Assembly: GCF_002975205.1 (NCBI RefSeq)
Contig: NZ_PCOC01000001.1
Coordinates: 496,001-560,000 of the forward strand
Source: Ochrobactrum vermis
GTDB taxonomy: Bacteria > Pseudomonadota > Alphaproteobacteria > Rhizobiales > Rhizobiaceae
DNA: 64,000 bases
Reading direction: 5' to 3'
Shown here one piece after another: positions 1 through 9,534 of the stretch. The notes beneath the pieces are model-generated. The model was not told the origin of the DNA. It saw only the letters and a program-made list of their open reading frames with translations, and ran no database searches. A program made the position numbers and the translations under genes. Every line of letters starts with the position of its first letter. The stretch's first letter is position 1.

Positions 1-1
1 A

Positions 2-577
2 AGCCCGACGCTGGGCGCATGGGGCCTTGGTTGGGAATGCTGGTGCGACGGTATGGAAGTGTCGCAGTTCACCTATTTCCAGCAGGTCTGCGGCATCGAA
101 TGCTCGCCGGTCGCCGGTGAATTGACCTACGGTCTCGAGCGCCTCGCCATGTATGTGCAGGGCGTGGACAATGTCTACGACCTCAACTTCAATGGTCTCG
201 AAGGCGACGAGAAGGTCACCTATGGCGACGTGTTCCTGCAGGCCGAGCAGGAATATTCCCGCTACAATTTCGAAATGGCGAATACCGAGGCCCTGCATCA
301 GCATTTCATCGATGCCGAGCGTGAATGCGAGGCTATTCTGAAGGCTGGAGCACCTGGTCCAGACGCCAATCATAAGATGCATAAGAGCGTCTTCCCGGCT
401 TATGACCAATGCATCAAGGCATCGCACGTCTTCAACTTGATGGATGCGCGCGGCGTGATCTCGGTTACTGAACGTCAGAGCTACATTCTGCGCGTGCGCA
501 ACCTTGCGCGTCAGTGCGGCGAGGCATTCCTTTTGACGGATGCCGGTGGTTTCAATTTCAAGCGTGAGGGCGAGTAA
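2..577 (+). CDS. glyQ: Glycine--tRNA ligase alpha subunit, 3' part (5' end outside window)
   Basis: The reading frame is open from base 2, so the gene begins upstream of the window. The visible 191 residues are the C-terminal two thirds of the alpha chain of the tetrameric bacterial glycyl-tRNA synthetase, which charges tRNA-Gly in the cytoplasm. The stretch [12 protein letters not shown] followed by [12 protein letters not shown] is the family signature near the catalytic core, and [16 protein letters not shown] follows at once. The stop codon TAA at 575-577 overlaps the ATG of glyS by one base, so the two chains are probably translationally coupled. A start at the internal ATG at 53 is rejected because conserved sequence continues upstream of it. 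Confidence 0.95.
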   Translation, partial: SPTLGAWGLGWECWCDGMEVSQFTYFQQVCGIECSPVAGELTYGLERLAMYVQGVDNVYDLNFNGLEGDEKVTYGDVFLQAEQEYSRYNFEMANTEALHQHFIDAERECEAILKAGAPGPDANHKMHKSVFPAYDQCIKASHVFNLMDARGVISVTERQSYILRVRNLARQCGEAFLLTDAGGFNFKREGE

Positions 578-2871
578 TGCCTGACCTACTTCTTGAGCTT
601 TTTTCGGAAGAGATTCCCGCCCGCATGCAGCGCAAGGCTGCCGGCGATCTGAAAAAGATGATCACCGATGGTCTGGTGGAAGCCGGTTTAACTTACGAAG
701 CTGCGACCGCTTACTGGACGCCGCGTCGTCTGACGCTCGACATTCGCGGCCTCACTGTGCGCTCCAAGGACGTGCACGAAGACATCAAGGGCCCGTCTGT
801 CGCCGCACCGGAACAGGCCATTCAGGGCTTTCTGCGTAAGGCCGGTCTCACCGATGTTGCGCAGGCGCATGTGCATTCCGATCCGAAGAAGGGCGATTTC
901 TATGTCGCCCATCTGACGAAGCCCGGCCGTGCGGCGGAAGAGATCGTCGCCGAGCTGGTGCCGCAGACGATCCGCAACTTCCCATGGCCGAAATCCATGC
1001 GCTGGGGCGCGGCTTCTGCCAAGCCGGGTTCGCTTCGCTGGGTGCGTCCACTTCAGTCGATCCTCTGCACCTTCGGTCCCGAAACCGAAGAAACCGTGGT
1101 CATCGATTTCGATGTCGACGGGATCAAGTCCGGCAATATTACCTATGGCCATCGTTTCCTGAGCGACGGTCAGGCAATCAAGGTGCGCCGCTTCGAGGAT
1201 TATGTCGAAAAGCTCGAAAAGGCTTTCGTGGTTCTCGACGCTGAACGCCGCAAGGAAATGATTTCGCAGGACGCACATAATCTTGCTTTTGCGTCGGGCC
1301 TCGAACTGGTCGAGGACGAAGGGCTTCTGGAAGAAGTGTCGGGTCTCGTCGAATGGCCGGTCGTGCTGATGGGTGAATTCGAGGAAGAGTTTCTGGCGAT
1401 CCCGCCGGAAGTCATTCGCCTCACCATCCGCGCCAACCAGAAATGCTTCGTCACCCGCAAGCAGGGCGAGACTGAAGCACTATCCAACCGGTTCATTCTT
1501 GTATCGAACATTGCAGCCCGCGATGGCGGCACGGAAATCGCCTATGGTAACGGCAAGGTCGTGCGCGCACGCCTGTCGGATGCGCTCTATTTCTGGCACA
1601 CCGATCAACATGATCTTCCCGACCTCGACAAGCTCAATGCCTCGGCGCAAAAATTCGGCCTTGATCTGAAGAAGCCGCTCGATCAGCGCATGGCGCGTCT
1701 GGACAGCCTGAATGTGACCTTCCATGCCAAGCTTGGCACGCAAGGGCAGCGCGTTGAGCGTATTCGCGAACTGGCTGCACAGATCGCACCGCTGGTCGGC
1801 GCGGATCCGAAGCTTGCAGCGCGCGCGGCTGTTCTGGCCAAGGCCGATCTGACCACAGAAGTTGTGGGTGAATTCCCCGAGCTTCAGGGCGCAATGGGCC
1901 GCAAATATGCACTTCTTCAGGGCGAAGACCAGGCTGTTGCTGTGGCTCTTGAGGAACATTACAAGCCGCAAGGCCCGTCCGATGTGGTGCCAAAAAACCC
2001 AGTTTCTGTTGCTGTGGCGCTGGCGGACAAGCTCGACACGCTGGTCGGATTCTGGGCAATCGACGAAAAGCCGACCGGCTCGAAAGACCCGTTCGCACTG
2101 CGTCGCGCTGCACTCGGCGTGATCCGTTTGCTGCTGTCGCAGGAGTGGAAGTTCCCGCTTCTGCCGCTCTTCCGTTCGGCGTTCGCGGCGCTGAAAGAAG
2201 GTCAGGTCCAGCGCAAGCTGCACGAATTCGAAGCCAAGCTCGCTGCTGAAAATTCAGGCGATGTCGATGGCGAACAGGATGTCGACATCGCATTGGCCAG
2301 TTATGAAAAGCAGGCTCGCGCCGAGGCGGAAGCATCGTCCGAGCTGGTGCTAGCCGATCTTCTGTCCTTCCTTCATGACCGTTTCAAGGTGCATCTGAAG
2401 GAAGAAGGCGCACGCTACGATGCCATTGACGCTGTGCTGACGCCGGACGCCGACAATCTGCTGCTGGTCGCGCGCCGTCTGGAAGCGCTGATCGTCTTCA
2501 TCAATGAGGAAGATGGCAAGAACCTTCTGGCTGGCACCAAGCGCGCCGCCAACATTCTCGCTGCCGAAGAGAAGAAGGGCACCAAAGTCGCTGAAAGCGT
2601 GAGCGCTTCCCTTCTTCGTGAAGCGGAAGAAAAAGCGCTGTTCGAAGCGGTTACCCTGGCATCGCGAGATGCTGAGGCTGCGATTGCCCGTGAAGATTTC
2701 AACGGTGCAATGCTGGCACTCGCCAAGCTGCGCGGTCCGGTCGATACGTTCTTCGAAAAGGTGCTGGTGAACGACGAGGACGAAAATGTCCGCGCCAACC
2801 GTCTGGCATTGCTCGACCTGATCCGCACGGCCACCGGCAAGGTTGCGGATTTCTCCAAGATTGCTGGATGA
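577..2871 (+). CDS. glyS: Glycine--tRNA ligase beta subunit
   Basis: The 764-residue beta chain partners GlyQ and mainly contributes tRNA binding. The N-terminus ([18 protein letters not shown]) is the standard start of the family, and the C-terminal part carries the HD/anticodon-binding-like region. At 764 residues it is longer than the enterobacterial form (about 690). The extra length lies largely in an acidic, alanine-rich stretch around residues 545-590. Its ATG overlaps the glyQ stop. A strong hairpin terminator follows about 20 bases after the stop, so glyQ-glyS appears to end its transcription unit here. Confidence 0.96.
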   Translation: MPDLLLELFSEEIPARMQRKAAGDLKKMITDGLVEAGLTYEAATAYWTPRRLTLDIRGLTVRSKDVHEDIKGPSVAAPEQAIQGFLRKAGLTDVAQAHVHSDPKKGDFYVAHLTKPGRAAEEIVAELVPQTIRNFPWPKSMRWGAASAKPGSLRWVRPLQSILCTFGPETEETVVIDFDVDGIKSGNITYGHRFLSDGQAIKVRRFEDYVEKLEKAFVVLDAERRKEMISQDAHNLAFASGLELVEDEGLLEEVSGLVEWPVVLMGEFEEEFLAIPPEVIRLTIRANQKCFVTRKQGETEALSNRFILVSNIAARDGGTEIAYGNGKVVRARLSDALYFWHTDQHDLPDLDKLNASAQKFGLDLKKPLDQRMARLDSLNVTFHAKLGTQGQRVERIRELAAQIAPLVGADPKLAARAAVLAKADLTTEVVGEFPELQGAMGRKYALLQGEDQAVAVALEEHYKPQGPSDVVPKNPVSVAVALADKLDTLVGFWAIDEKPTGSKDPFALRRAALGVIRLLLSQEWKFPLLPLFRSAFAALKEGQVQRKLHEFEAKLAAENSGDVDGEQDVDIALASYEKQARAEAEASSELVLADLLSFLHDRFKVHLKEEGARYDAIDAVLTPDADNLLLVARRLEALIVFINEEDGKNLLAGTKRAANILAAEEKKGTKVAESVSASLLREAEEKALFEAVTLASRDAEAAIAREDFNGAMLALAKLRGPVDTFFEKVLVNDEDENVRANRLALLDLIRTATGKVADFSKIAG

Positions 2872-2893
2872 CTATAGGCCACACGATAAAAAT

Positions 2894-2918
2894 ATGGCGC
2901 CTTCGGGCGCCATTTTTG
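2894..2918 (+). terminator. Terminator after glyS, probably bidirectional
   Basis: An 8-bp perfect stem (ATGGCGCC/GGCGCCAT) with a TTCG tetraloop is followed by TTTTTG. The upstream flank is A-rich (AAAAAT), so the reverse transcript also gains a U-run. It sits between convergent glyS and the small secreted-protein gene, and can serve both. Confidence 0.85.
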
Positions 2919-2919
2919 T

Positions 2920-3327
2920 TTATTTCAGGCTTGGTCTAAGTTCGAGAGAACTAAGATCGATTTCGTCTGATGCCCCGGCCCAGGGGTCGCCAACGACCCG
3001 CACTGGATTGGCGGGGTCGAAATTCTCAACCGGCGTAGCGGCGGGTTCGAGCAGATCATCCGGAACCGGCTGGCCCTGCATACGCGCCATATAAGCACGG
3101 GCACGCTTGCGGCGGGCCTCGATGTCCTTCTGTGCGTCCGTTTCGGCTGCCTGCTTTCGCGCGCAAGGACCGCAGACTGGGAGGCCGTTGGCGCCGATCT
3201 TGTCATAGCCAATATAATCTATGGAACCGACCTGATAGGTCGATGGCGCGCGCTCACCCCCGTTTGCGGAAGCAATTGCGGGCAGTCCGATAGCCGTCAG
3301 CGAAATAGCGATAAATCGCGATAACAT
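2920..3327 (-). CDS. Small secreted protein of unknown function
   Basis: A 135-residue protein with a typical Sec signal peptide (MLSRFIAISLTAIGLPAIASA, cleavage expected after ASA near residue 21), so it is probably periplasmic. After cleavage there is a CGPC motif around residues 52-55, then a charged helical stretch and an acidic, proline-rich C-terminus. The start has a good ribosome site (GAGGTG four bases before ATG). CGPC resembles a thioredoxin active site, but the surrounding sequence is not a thioredoxin fold that I recognise. I do not recognise the family. Confidence 0.7.
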   Translation of the reverse strand: MLSRFIAISLTAIGLPAIASANGGERAPSTYQVGSIDYIGYDKIGANGLPVCGPCARKQAAETDAQKDIEARRKRARAYMARMQGQPVPDDLLEPAATPVENFDPANPVRVVGDPWAGASDEIDLSSLELRPSLK

Positions 3328-3444
3328 TATTCACCTCACGCATGAATAATATCATTATGCCTTGAAAAACCTAACAAAACGCAATTTTTCATGCGCAATC
3401 ATGATCGTATTGCCGTGATTGTGTCGGGATAGGGGCGGAGCTTG

Positions 3445-3472
3445 CTTGCACATCGCTTGCACGTCACTTGCA
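3445..3472. repeat. Three CTTGCA repeats at 11-bp period
   Basis: CTTGCA occurs at 3445-3450, 3456-3461 and 3467-3472, exactly 11 bases apart (one helical turn), upstream of the tsaC start. It may be a binding site for a cooperative regulator on one DNA face. The spacing is seen directly; the role is inference. Confidence 0.5.
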
Positions 3473-3536
3473 CCGGGGCTTGAGCTTGTGTAGGCAGAAC
3501 GGGCTTAACTTGGGACGCCCGAGAGGCGGAAAACCA

Positions 3537-4520
3537 GTGTCCGATATAGTCAAATTCGATGATGAGGCAGTCCAGCGCGCGGTGGAAGTGCTGCGGCGCG
3601 GCGGTCTCGTCGCCATTCCGACCGAAACTGTCTATGGCCTTGCCGCCGACGCTTCCAACGGCGAAGGGGTGGCCGGTATTTTCGCGGCCAAGGGGCGTCC
3701 GCAGTTTAATCCGCTGATCGCGCATGTGAGCGGCATCGCCATGGCCGAACGCTATGTCACTTTCGACGCTTTTTCGCGCAAGCTTGCCGAAATGTTCTGG
3801 CCCGGCCCGCTGACGATCGTGCTGCCGCTGAAAGACCATCAGGATACTGACAGTTCCAGTTATCGGCCTATTCATCCGCTTGTGACGGCGGGGCTTGAAA
3901 CCCTTGCCATCCGTATGCCGCTCGGCCGCGTGCGCGATATCATCACGGAACTCGACAGTCCGGTGGCAGCGCCGAGCGCCAACACGTCGGGCCGCATCAG
4001 CCCGACAAGCGCTCATGCCGTTGCAGAGGATCTTGGCGACAAGCTTGATCTGATCCTCGATGCCGGTCCTTGCGGCGTTGGTGTTGAATCCACCATCGTC
4101 AAGGTTGACGGCGATAAAGTGCATCTGCTCCGTCCGGGCGGGCTGGCTGCGGAAGAAATCGAGGCCGTCATCGGCGAAAAACTTGTGCGAGCCGACCATA
4201 ATTCTGCAATTCAGGCACCGGGCATGATGGCATCGCATTATGCGCCTGATGCGGCGATGCGGCTCAACGTGGGTTCGGTGCAGCCGGGCGAGGCCCTGCT
4301 TGCCTTTGGCCCGCAGCGCGTGGCTGGTGCAGACAGTGCCAGTACGATTATGAATCTGAGCGTCAATGGCAACTTGCGCGAGGCAGCGGCCAATCTGTTC
4401 GATTTCATGCGCAGGCTCGATGCGACGGGCGCTACGACCATCGCCGTCGAACCCATTCCTTTCGAGGGCCTTGGTGAGGCCATCAATGACCGTCTTAAAC
4501 GCGCGGCTGCCCCGCGTTAA
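3537..4520 (+). CDS. tsaC: L-threonylcarbamoyladenylate synthase (Sua5 type)
   Basis: This enzyme makes threonylcarbamoyl-AMP from threonine, bicarbonate and ATP, the first step of the t6A37 modification of ANN-decoding tRNAs. The N-terminal YrdC domain has PTETVYGLAADA, KGRPQFNPL and the SAN motif in APSANTSGRISPTSA. A C-terminal Sua5 domain (from about residue 210) makes it the long Sua5 type rather than the short TsaC. I chose the GTG at 3537 because GAGAGGCGGA lies just upstream. The frame stays open to a TTG at 3468, but that would add 23 non-conserved residues. Length 327 aa. Confidence 0.9.
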   Translation: MSDIVKFDDEAVQRAVEVLRRGGLVAIPTETVYGLAADASNGEGVAGIFAAKGRPQFNPLIAHVSGIAMAERYVTFDAFSRKLAEMFWPGPLTIVLPLKDHQDTDSSSYRPIHPLVTAGLETLAIRMPLGRVRDIITELDSPVAAPSANTSGRISPTSAHAVAEDLGDKLDLILDAGPCGVGVESTIVKVDGDKVHLLRPGGLAAEEIEAVIGEKLVRADHNSAIQAPGMMASHYAPDAAMRLNVGSVQPGEALLAFGPQRVAGADSASTIMNLSVNGNLREAAANLFDFMRRLDATGATTIAVEPIPFEGLGEAINDRLKRAAAPR

Positions 4521-4547
4521 TCCTCCCCTGAATTCAAGAGACAGATT

Positions 4548-5960
4548 ATGCTGGATACCGCTCTGATCGAACGTTTCTCCGCCATCGTGGGTGAAAAAAA
4601 TGCGCTGACCGCGCCGGAAGATCTCGCCGCTTATCTCATCGAGCAGCGCGATCTCTATCACGGACGCACGCCGCTTGTTCTTCGTCCAGGTTCGACGGAA
4701 GAAGTCGCAGCCATCATGAAGCTTGCCAGCGAGACGAAAACGCCTGTGGTACCGCAAGGCGGCAATACCGGTCTCGTCGGCGGGCAGCAGCCCGATGAAA
4801 GCGGCGCGGCCATCATTCTGTCGATGGGCCGTATGAACCGCATCCGTAATCTCGATACGGTCGGCAATCTGGTAACGCTTGAAGCAGGTGTGATCCTGAA
4901 GAACCTTCAGGAAGCTGCTGAAAAAGCGGGACGCCTGTTTCCGCTTTCGCTGGGTGCAGAGGGGTCCTGCCAGATCGGAGGCAATCTTGGTTCCAACGCT
5001 GGTGGCACGGCAGTGCTTGCCTATGGCAATATGCGCGAGCTTTGCCTTGGCCTTGAAGTCGTGCTGCCAACGGGCGAGATTCTCAACGATCTGCGCTATG
5101 TGAAGAAGGACAATACCGGTTACGACCTGAAAGACCTTTTTGTCGGATCGGAAGGCACGCTTGGAATCATCACGGCAGCGGTGCTGAAAATCTTTCCGCA
5201 GCCGAAGGGCAAGGGCGTGGCCTATGCGGGCCTGCGCAATCCGGAAGACGTGCTGCGCCTGTTCCAGCTTGCAACGGAACATGCAGGCCCGTCGCTGACC
5301 GGCTTCGAGTTGATGCCGCGCGTCGGGGTGGAATTCACCGTGCGTCACGTCGATGGGGTGCGCGACCCGTTGGAAAGCCCGCATGACTGGTATGTGCTGA
5401 TCGATATTTCGTCGTCCCGTTCGGAGGAGGACGCACGCACGACGCTGGAAATGATCCTCACCGAAGCCTTTGAGAACGACATCATTCAGGATGCGGCCAT
5501 CGCCGAAAGCGTGGCGCAGGCACAGTCCTTCTGGAAAATGCGCGAGGAAATGTCCTGGGCGCAGAAGCCTGAAGGCGGCTCGATCAAGCACGATATTTCT
5601 GTGCCGGTTGCTTCCATCCCCGCCTTCATCCATGAAGCCAATGCCGCGACGCTTGAAATGATCCCCGGCGCGCGTGTCGTCTGCTTCGGCCATATCGGCG
5701 ACGGCAACCTGCATTACAACGTTTCACAGCCGGTCGGCGCCGACAAGGAAACCTTCCTTGCAGGTTGGCACGAACTGAATCACCGTATTCACACAATCGT
5801 CGCGAGCTATACGGGTTCGATCTCGGCGGAACACGGCATCGGTCAGCTCAAGCGCGAAGAACTGGCCTTCTTCAAGCAGGATGTCGCGCTCGATCTGATG
5901 CGTCGCATCAAATCGGCTTTCGATCCGGCGGGCATCATGAACCCCGACAAGGTTCTGTAA
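4548..5960 (+). CDS. FAD-linked oxidase, D-2-hydroxyglutarate/D-lactate dehydrogenase family
   Basis: A 470-residue flavoprotein of the GlcD/DLD/D2HGDH group, which oxidises a D-2-hydroxyacid to the 2-oxoacid. The PCMH-type FAD-binding domain is clear: PQGGNTGLVGGQ near residue 66, then SCQIGGNLGSNAGG and GSEGTLGIITAAVLK. The C-terminal FAD-oxidase domain ends with GHIGDGNLHYNV, SAEHGIGQLKRE and DPAGIMNPDKVL. The spacing and the SCQIGGNLGSNAGG motif are closest to D-2-hydroxyglutarate dehydrogenases, but substrate cannot be fixed from sequence. It lies 27 bases after tsaC on the same strand and may be cotranscribed with it. A terminator follows. Confidence 0.88.
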   Translation: MLDTALIERFSAIVGEKNALTAPEDLAAYLIEQRDLYHGRTPLVLRPGSTEEVAAIMKLASETKTPVVPQGGNTGLVGGQQPDESGAAIILSMGRMNRIRNLDTVGNLVTLEAGVILKNLQEAAEKAGRLFPLSLGAEGSCQIGGNLGSNAGGTAVLAYGNMRELCLGLEVVLPTGEILNDLRYVKKDNTGYDLKDLFVGSEGTLGIITAAVLKIFPQPKGKGVAYAGLRNPEDVLRLFQLATEHAGPSLTGFELMPRVGVEFTVRHVDGVRDPLESPHDWYVLIDISSSRSEEDARTTLEMILTEAFENDIIQDAAIAESVAQAQSFWKMREEMSWAQKPEGGSIKHDISVPVASIPAFIHEANAATLEMIPGARVVCFGHIGDGNLHYNVSQPVGADKETFLAGWHELNHRIHTIVASYTGSISAEHGIGQLKREELAFFKQDVALDLMRRIKSAFDPAGIMNPDKVL

Positions 5961-5985
5961 AAATAGCGCTATTCCAGGAAGCAAG

Positions 5986-6014
5986 ACGGGCGGTATTAAC
6001 CGCCCGTTTGTTTT
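5986..6014 (+). terminator. Terminator after the FAD-linked oxidase
   Basis: A 9-bp perfect stem (ACGGGCGGT/ACCGCCCGT) with loop ATTA is followed by TTGTTTT, directly downstream of the oxidase gene. Confidence 0.85.
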
Positions 6015-6231
6015 AGTAAACGCTTCTTCAGAAGAATTTCCGAATTCTTACACCTGGTTGCAATCTGCTAACCAAAGGAAAAGGCAGGAAAAAGTTAACC
6101 CAACTCATTAAGCCCATCGGTAATAAACGGCGCCTATTCTCCATCTCAACGAAGAGCAAAAAGCTCGACAAAGGGAAGTCGGAATAACCGGCTCTCAAAA
6201 ATAAAAAAACAGAGAGACAGAGGCGTCGAAA

Positions 6232-6798
6232 ATGATGAGCAAGGGACTGAAGCCCGATTGGGCAGGACGGGAATTGCGGCTCGATCCGTTTCATTTTCCG
6301 CAGGTTGTAAGCTACGCGACCCACGACGGGAGCACCGACGTTACCTTTACCATCAACGAGCGCGGTGCAGTGATCCGGCAGGTTTTGCCTTCAAGCGGCC
6401 TGCCTATGTCCATCGCCCTCCCGGCCAACGCATTTGTGGGCGTTGCCGCCCGCGCGGTGGAAGATGAGCTCGGCGAAATCACGGTGACGCTGGAGCTGAT
6501 GCATGAAGATCCGCAGCTTTCCGTTCCTTTGCTTGTCGCACATGATCTGACTGACGTTGCTGCCGACTGGCGCGCATGGGCCGCAAGCTTCAATCTGCCG
6601 ATGATGCTGGTTGAGGAAGACGGTGTTGCCCGCCCGCTTTATGAAAGCACAGGCGCGGTCCGCACCAGCCAGCCGCAGGCTCGTCGTCAGGGACAGGAGC
6701 CGCGCCGTCGCCGTCCGCGTTTTCTCGCTCGCCGCAAGACCGGTACGCTTGGCGTCCGTCTGGTGATCTCGGGCAAGGAAATCATCGCAAGGAACTGA
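6232..6798 (+). CDS. Conserved Rhizobiales protein, possibly DUF6101
   Basis: A 188-residue cytoplasmic protein with no signal peptide or membrane segment. The N-terminal two thirds look like a compact mixed fold (LRLDPFHFPQVVSYAT, then TFTINERGAVIRQ). The C-terminus is very basic (QARRQGQEPRRRRPRFLARRK), suggesting contact with nucleic acid or an acidic surface. I believe this matches the DUF6101 family of Rhizobiales, from memory only. Two adjacent ATGs (6232, 6235) follow GAGGCG. A long AT-rich leader precedes it. No function is known to me. Confidence 0.7.
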   Translation: MMSKGLKPDWAGRELRLDPFHFPQVVSYATHDGSTDVTFTINERGAVIRQVLPSSGLPMSIALPANAFVGVAARAVEDELGEITVTLELMHEDPQLSVPLLVAHDLTDVAADWRAWAASFNLPMMLVEEDGVARPLYESTGAVRTSQPQARRQGQEPRRRRPRFLARRKTGTLGVRLVISGKEIIARN

Positions 6799-6814
6799 TT
6801 TTAAGAATTGAAAA

Positions 6815-6835
6815 GGCCACTCTGTTAGAGTGGCC
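6815..6835 (-). terminator. Hairpin with U-run on the minus strand
   Basis: A 9-bp stem (GGCCACTCT/AGAGTGGCC) with a 3-base loop. The T-run (TTTT) follows it only when read on the minus strand, so it backs up the next terminator for the acyl-CoA operon. It also forms the 3' end of the plus-strand message. Confidence 0.65.
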
Positions 6836-6867
6836 CGTTACAAGATTTGGCTGACCTCCAAAAAGCC

Positions 6868-6900
6868 CCCGAATGTTCACAACATTCGGGTTTATTTTTT
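6868..6900. terminator. Bidirectional terminator between convergent genes
   Basis: A 10-bp stem (CCCGAATGTT/AACATTCGGG) with loop CAC has TTTATTTTTT on the plus side and a TTTTT run on the minus side. It abuts the stop codon of the enoyl-CoA hydratase gene. Confidence 0.85.
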
Positions 6901-7641
6901 TCGGCTGAGAAATGCCATGACAGCCTCGCGGGCTTCATCCGAGGTGAGCCGTTCAGCAAAATGTTTGGCCTCACGCGCAATGCGTTCGGAAACTTTTTCA
7001 GCTGGCATGCGCATCAGCGCGCGAGCGATCTGCATCGCCTGCGGAGGCTTTGAGGCAATCTCTTCTGCCGCCTTCATCACTTCCGTTTCCAGCGTATCCT
7101 CGGCAACGATCTGATAGACGATCCCGGCTTCCTGCGCGGCTTCAGCGGTAAATCCATGACCGAGCGCCAGCAGGGCAAATGCCTTCTGATGCCCCATCAG
7201 TGGCGGCGCCAGCAGGCTGGAAGCTGCTTCCGGCACAAGGCCGAGATCGACGAACGGCGTGCGGAACAGGGCGCGCGACGTTGCAAATGTCAGATCGCAA
7301 TGCAGGTGGATGGTCGTGCCGATACCGATGGCAAGGCCGTCGACGCCGGAAACGATTGGCTTCTTCGCGCTGGATAGAGCGAACAGAAAATCCAGGGTGT
7401 CGTTGCCGAGATCGCCGCCCGATGCCGCGACCATGAAATCCTGCATGTCGTTGCCGGATGAGAATGCACCCGGACTCCCAAGAAACACATGCACACGCAC
7501 CGCCTCATCGGCATCGCCGTCCGCAAGCGCCTTTGCCATGGTGGCATACATGGCGCGGGTGATGGCGTTCTTCTTGTCTGCACGGTTGAAGCGGATGATC
7601 TGGATCGCGCCGTTGCGCTCGATCAGGACATGTTCGCTCAT
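6892..7641 (-). CDS. Enoyl-CoA hydratase/isomerase family protein
   Basis: A 249-residue crotonase-superfamily protein. It has the family oxyanion-hole segments (FSSGNDMQDFM around residue 60, then SGVDGLAIGIGTTIHLHCDLTFAT) and FRTPFVDLGLVPEAASSLL. The pattern fits hydration or isomerisation of acyl-CoA thioesters, but the usual hydratase glutamates are not certain, so 'family protein' is safer. I chose the ATG at 7641, seven bases after GGAGG. A GTG at 7647 is in frame but too close to that site. Its start follows the acyl-CoA dehydrogenase stop by two bases, which suggests coupling in a two-gene beta-oxidation operon. Confidence 0.88.
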   Translation of the reverse strand: MSEHVLIERNGAIQIIRFNRADKKNAITRAMYATMAKALADGDADEAVRVHVFLGSPGAFSSGNDMQDFMVAASGGDLGNDTLDFLFALSSAKKPIVSGVDGLAIGIGTTIHLHCDLTFATSRALFRTPFVDLGLVPEAASSLLAPPLMGHQKAFALLALGHGFTAEAAQEAGIVYQIVAEDTLETEVMKAAEEIASKPPQAMQIARALMRMPAEKVSERIAREAKHFAERLTSDEAREAVMAFLSRKK

Positions 7642-7643
7642 GC

Positions 7644-9422
7644 TCACGCCTCCAGCGCGGATTTGGCGGCGGCAAGGCTGGCAGCGCCGGTGACGACGGT
7701 GTCCTTCAGGGACGATACTTCGGCAAGCATGTTTTCTGCGAAGAAGCGGCTCAGCACCGCGCGTCCGCTATCATCGCCTGCAAGCGCTGCACGCGCGAGA
7801 TAAGCGCCGCCGGAAACAAGCGACAAAAGCCGCTGATAGGGCGTGGCTCCGGCAAGTGCGGCTTCAAGCTGCCCTTCTGCGACCGCCTTTTGCAGCCAGT
7901 CCGTGGCTTCGCGGGCCTCGTTGATGGCCTTGGAAAGGCGCACGCCGGTTTCGCCAAGTTCCGGACGATTGGATGCTGTAGCCTTGTCGGCATCGCCTTC
8001 GAGTTCTGCGAGGAGGCCCCTGATATGTTCGCCATTACCGAGCGGCAGCTTGCGCGCCACAAGGTCGATGGCCTGAATGCCATTGGTGCCTTCATAGATC
8101 GGGGTGATGCGGGCATCGCGCAGCAATTGCGCAGCACCTGTCTCTTCGATGAAGCCCATGCCGCCGTGAATCTGGATACCGAGCGAAGCGACATCCACAC
8201 CTGCATCGGTTGCAAAGCTCTTGGCAAGCGGGGTCAGCAGACCGGCACGATCCGACCAGAACTGCTGGTCTGCGCCGTCTGTCGCATGGCTCATGTCGAT
8301 GGCATGAGCACAGGAATAGGTGATCGACCGGGCAACCTGTGTCAGCGACTTCATGGTCAGCAACATGCGCTGCACATCGGGATGTTCAATGATCGGGCTC
8401 ATGCCGTCTTTCGGGGCAGCGCCGATGGCGCGGCCCTGCTTGCGTTCCTTGGCATAGGCAAGGGCCTGCTGATAGGCGGCTTCGGCGACGCCGACGCCCT
8501 GAATGCCGACCAGAAGACGAGCATTGTTCATCATGGTGAACATGCAGGCCAGACCGCGATTTTCCTCGCCGATAAGGTAGCCGACAGCGCCCTGTTCCTC
8601 ACCCTTCACGAAACCATCGCCATAAATCATGGTGCAGGTTGGCGAGGCGTGGATGCCCATCTTGTGTTCGAGGCCGGAGCAGAACAAATCGTTCCTGCGG
8701 CCAAGCGAGCCGTCATCGTTGACGAGGAACTTCGGCACGAGGAAAAGCGAAATGCCCTTTGTTCCGGCCGGGGCATCGGGCAGGCGCGCCAGCACCAGAT
8801 GCACGATATTGTCGGTCAGGTCATGCTCGCCATAGGTGATGAAAATCTTCTGGCCGAAGATGCGGTAGCTGCCGTCATCGGCGCGTTCCGCACGCGTGCG
8901 AAGTACACCGAGATCGGAGCCGGCGTGTGGTTCGGTCAGGTTCATCGTGCCCATCCACTCGCCGCTGATGAGCTTTTCGAGATAGATGTCCTTCAGTTCC
9001 TTGGAGGCGTGCTTTTCGACCGCTTCGACGGCACCCATGGTCAGCGTCGGGGCGATGGCAAAGGCCAGCGTGCCGGAGTTCCACATTTCGCTCACTGCCA
9101 CCGACATCATCGTGGGCAGGCCCTGGCCGCCATATTCCGGCGTGCCGGTCAGCGAGTTCCAGCCACCTTCGATCCAGTCGCGGTAAAGCTCTTTCCAGCC
9201 CGGCGCGGTTGTGACGACGCCGTCCTTGACGGTGGCGCCATGCTTGTCGCCGGTGACGCGCAGAGGTTCGATCCGCTCGGAGGCAAACTTGCCGGCTTCT
9301 TCCAGAATGGCAGCGGCAAGATCGGCGGAAAATTCAGGGAAGCGGTGGTCATCAAGGGCTTTTTCCAGCCCCGCAACCTTCATCAGCGTATGGGAAATTT
9401 CAGAAACCGGCGCGCGATACAT
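7644..9422 (-). CDS. Acyl-CoA dehydrogenase, long type with extra C-terminal domain
   Basis: A 592-residue FAD enzyme that introduces the first double bond in acyl-CoA oxidation. The start MYRAPVSEISHTL is typical of the long acyl-CoA dehydrogenase group. Core motifs follow: MNLTEPHAGSDLG and QKIFITYGEHD in the middle domain, QIHGGMGFIEETGAAQLLRDARI and IYEGTNGIQAIDL in the C-terminal domain, then an additional helical domain of about 100 residues. ATG 9422 is preceded by GGAGGAAAG. The open frame upstream to 9518 is not conserved-looking. The operon partner is the downstream hydratase. A triple ACGT motif about 115 bases upstream is a candidate operator. Confidence 0.92.
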   Translation of the reverse strand: MYRAPVSEISHTLMKVAGLEKALDDHRFPEFSADLAAAILEEAGKFASERIEPLRVTGDKHGATVKDGVVTTAPGWKELYRDWIEGGWNSLTGTPEYGGQGLPTMMSVAVSEMWNSGTLAFAIAPTLTMGAVEAVEKHASKELKDIYLEKLISGEWMGTMNLTEPHAGSDLGVLRTRAERADDGSYRIFGQKIFITYGEHDLTDNIVHLVLARLPDAPAGTKGISLFLVPKFLVNDDGSLGRRNDLFCSGLEHKMGIHASPTCTMIYGDGFVKGEEQGAVGYLIGEENRGLACMFTMMNNARLLVGIQGVGVAEAAYQQALAYAKERKQGRAIGAAPKDGMSPIIEHPDVQRMLLTMKSLTQVARSITYSCAHAIDMSHATDGADQQFWSDRAGLLTPLAKSFATDAGVDVASLGIQIHGGMGFIEETGAAQLLRDARITPIYEGTNGIQAIDLVARKLPLGNGEHIRGLLAELEGDADKATASNRPELGETGVRLSKAINEAREATDWLQKAVAEGQLEAALAGATPYQRLLSLVSGGAYLARAALAGDDSGRAVLSRFFAENMLAEVSSLKDTVVTGAASLAAAKSALEA

Positions 9423-9534
9423 CTTTCCTCCAAATATGGTTGGTTGGCCCCTCCTCAGAAGCCCATCCTGCATCGGCGCTAATCGCATTCCGGCAGGCGC
9501 CAAACGGCTATCCGACATAAGAGCTATCGGCTTA

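Noticed and set aside
3399..5714. A 771-codon open frame on the minus strand opposite tsaC and the FAD-linked oxidase
   Set aside because: It lies antisense to two well-recognised enzymes, its translation is rich in His, Arg and Cys without any domain, and it has no ribosome site.
7890..9482. A 530-codon plus-strand frame opposite the acyl-CoA dehydrogenase
   Set aside because: The opposite strand encodes a complete conserved enzyme; the frame is a by-product of GC-rich codon bias.
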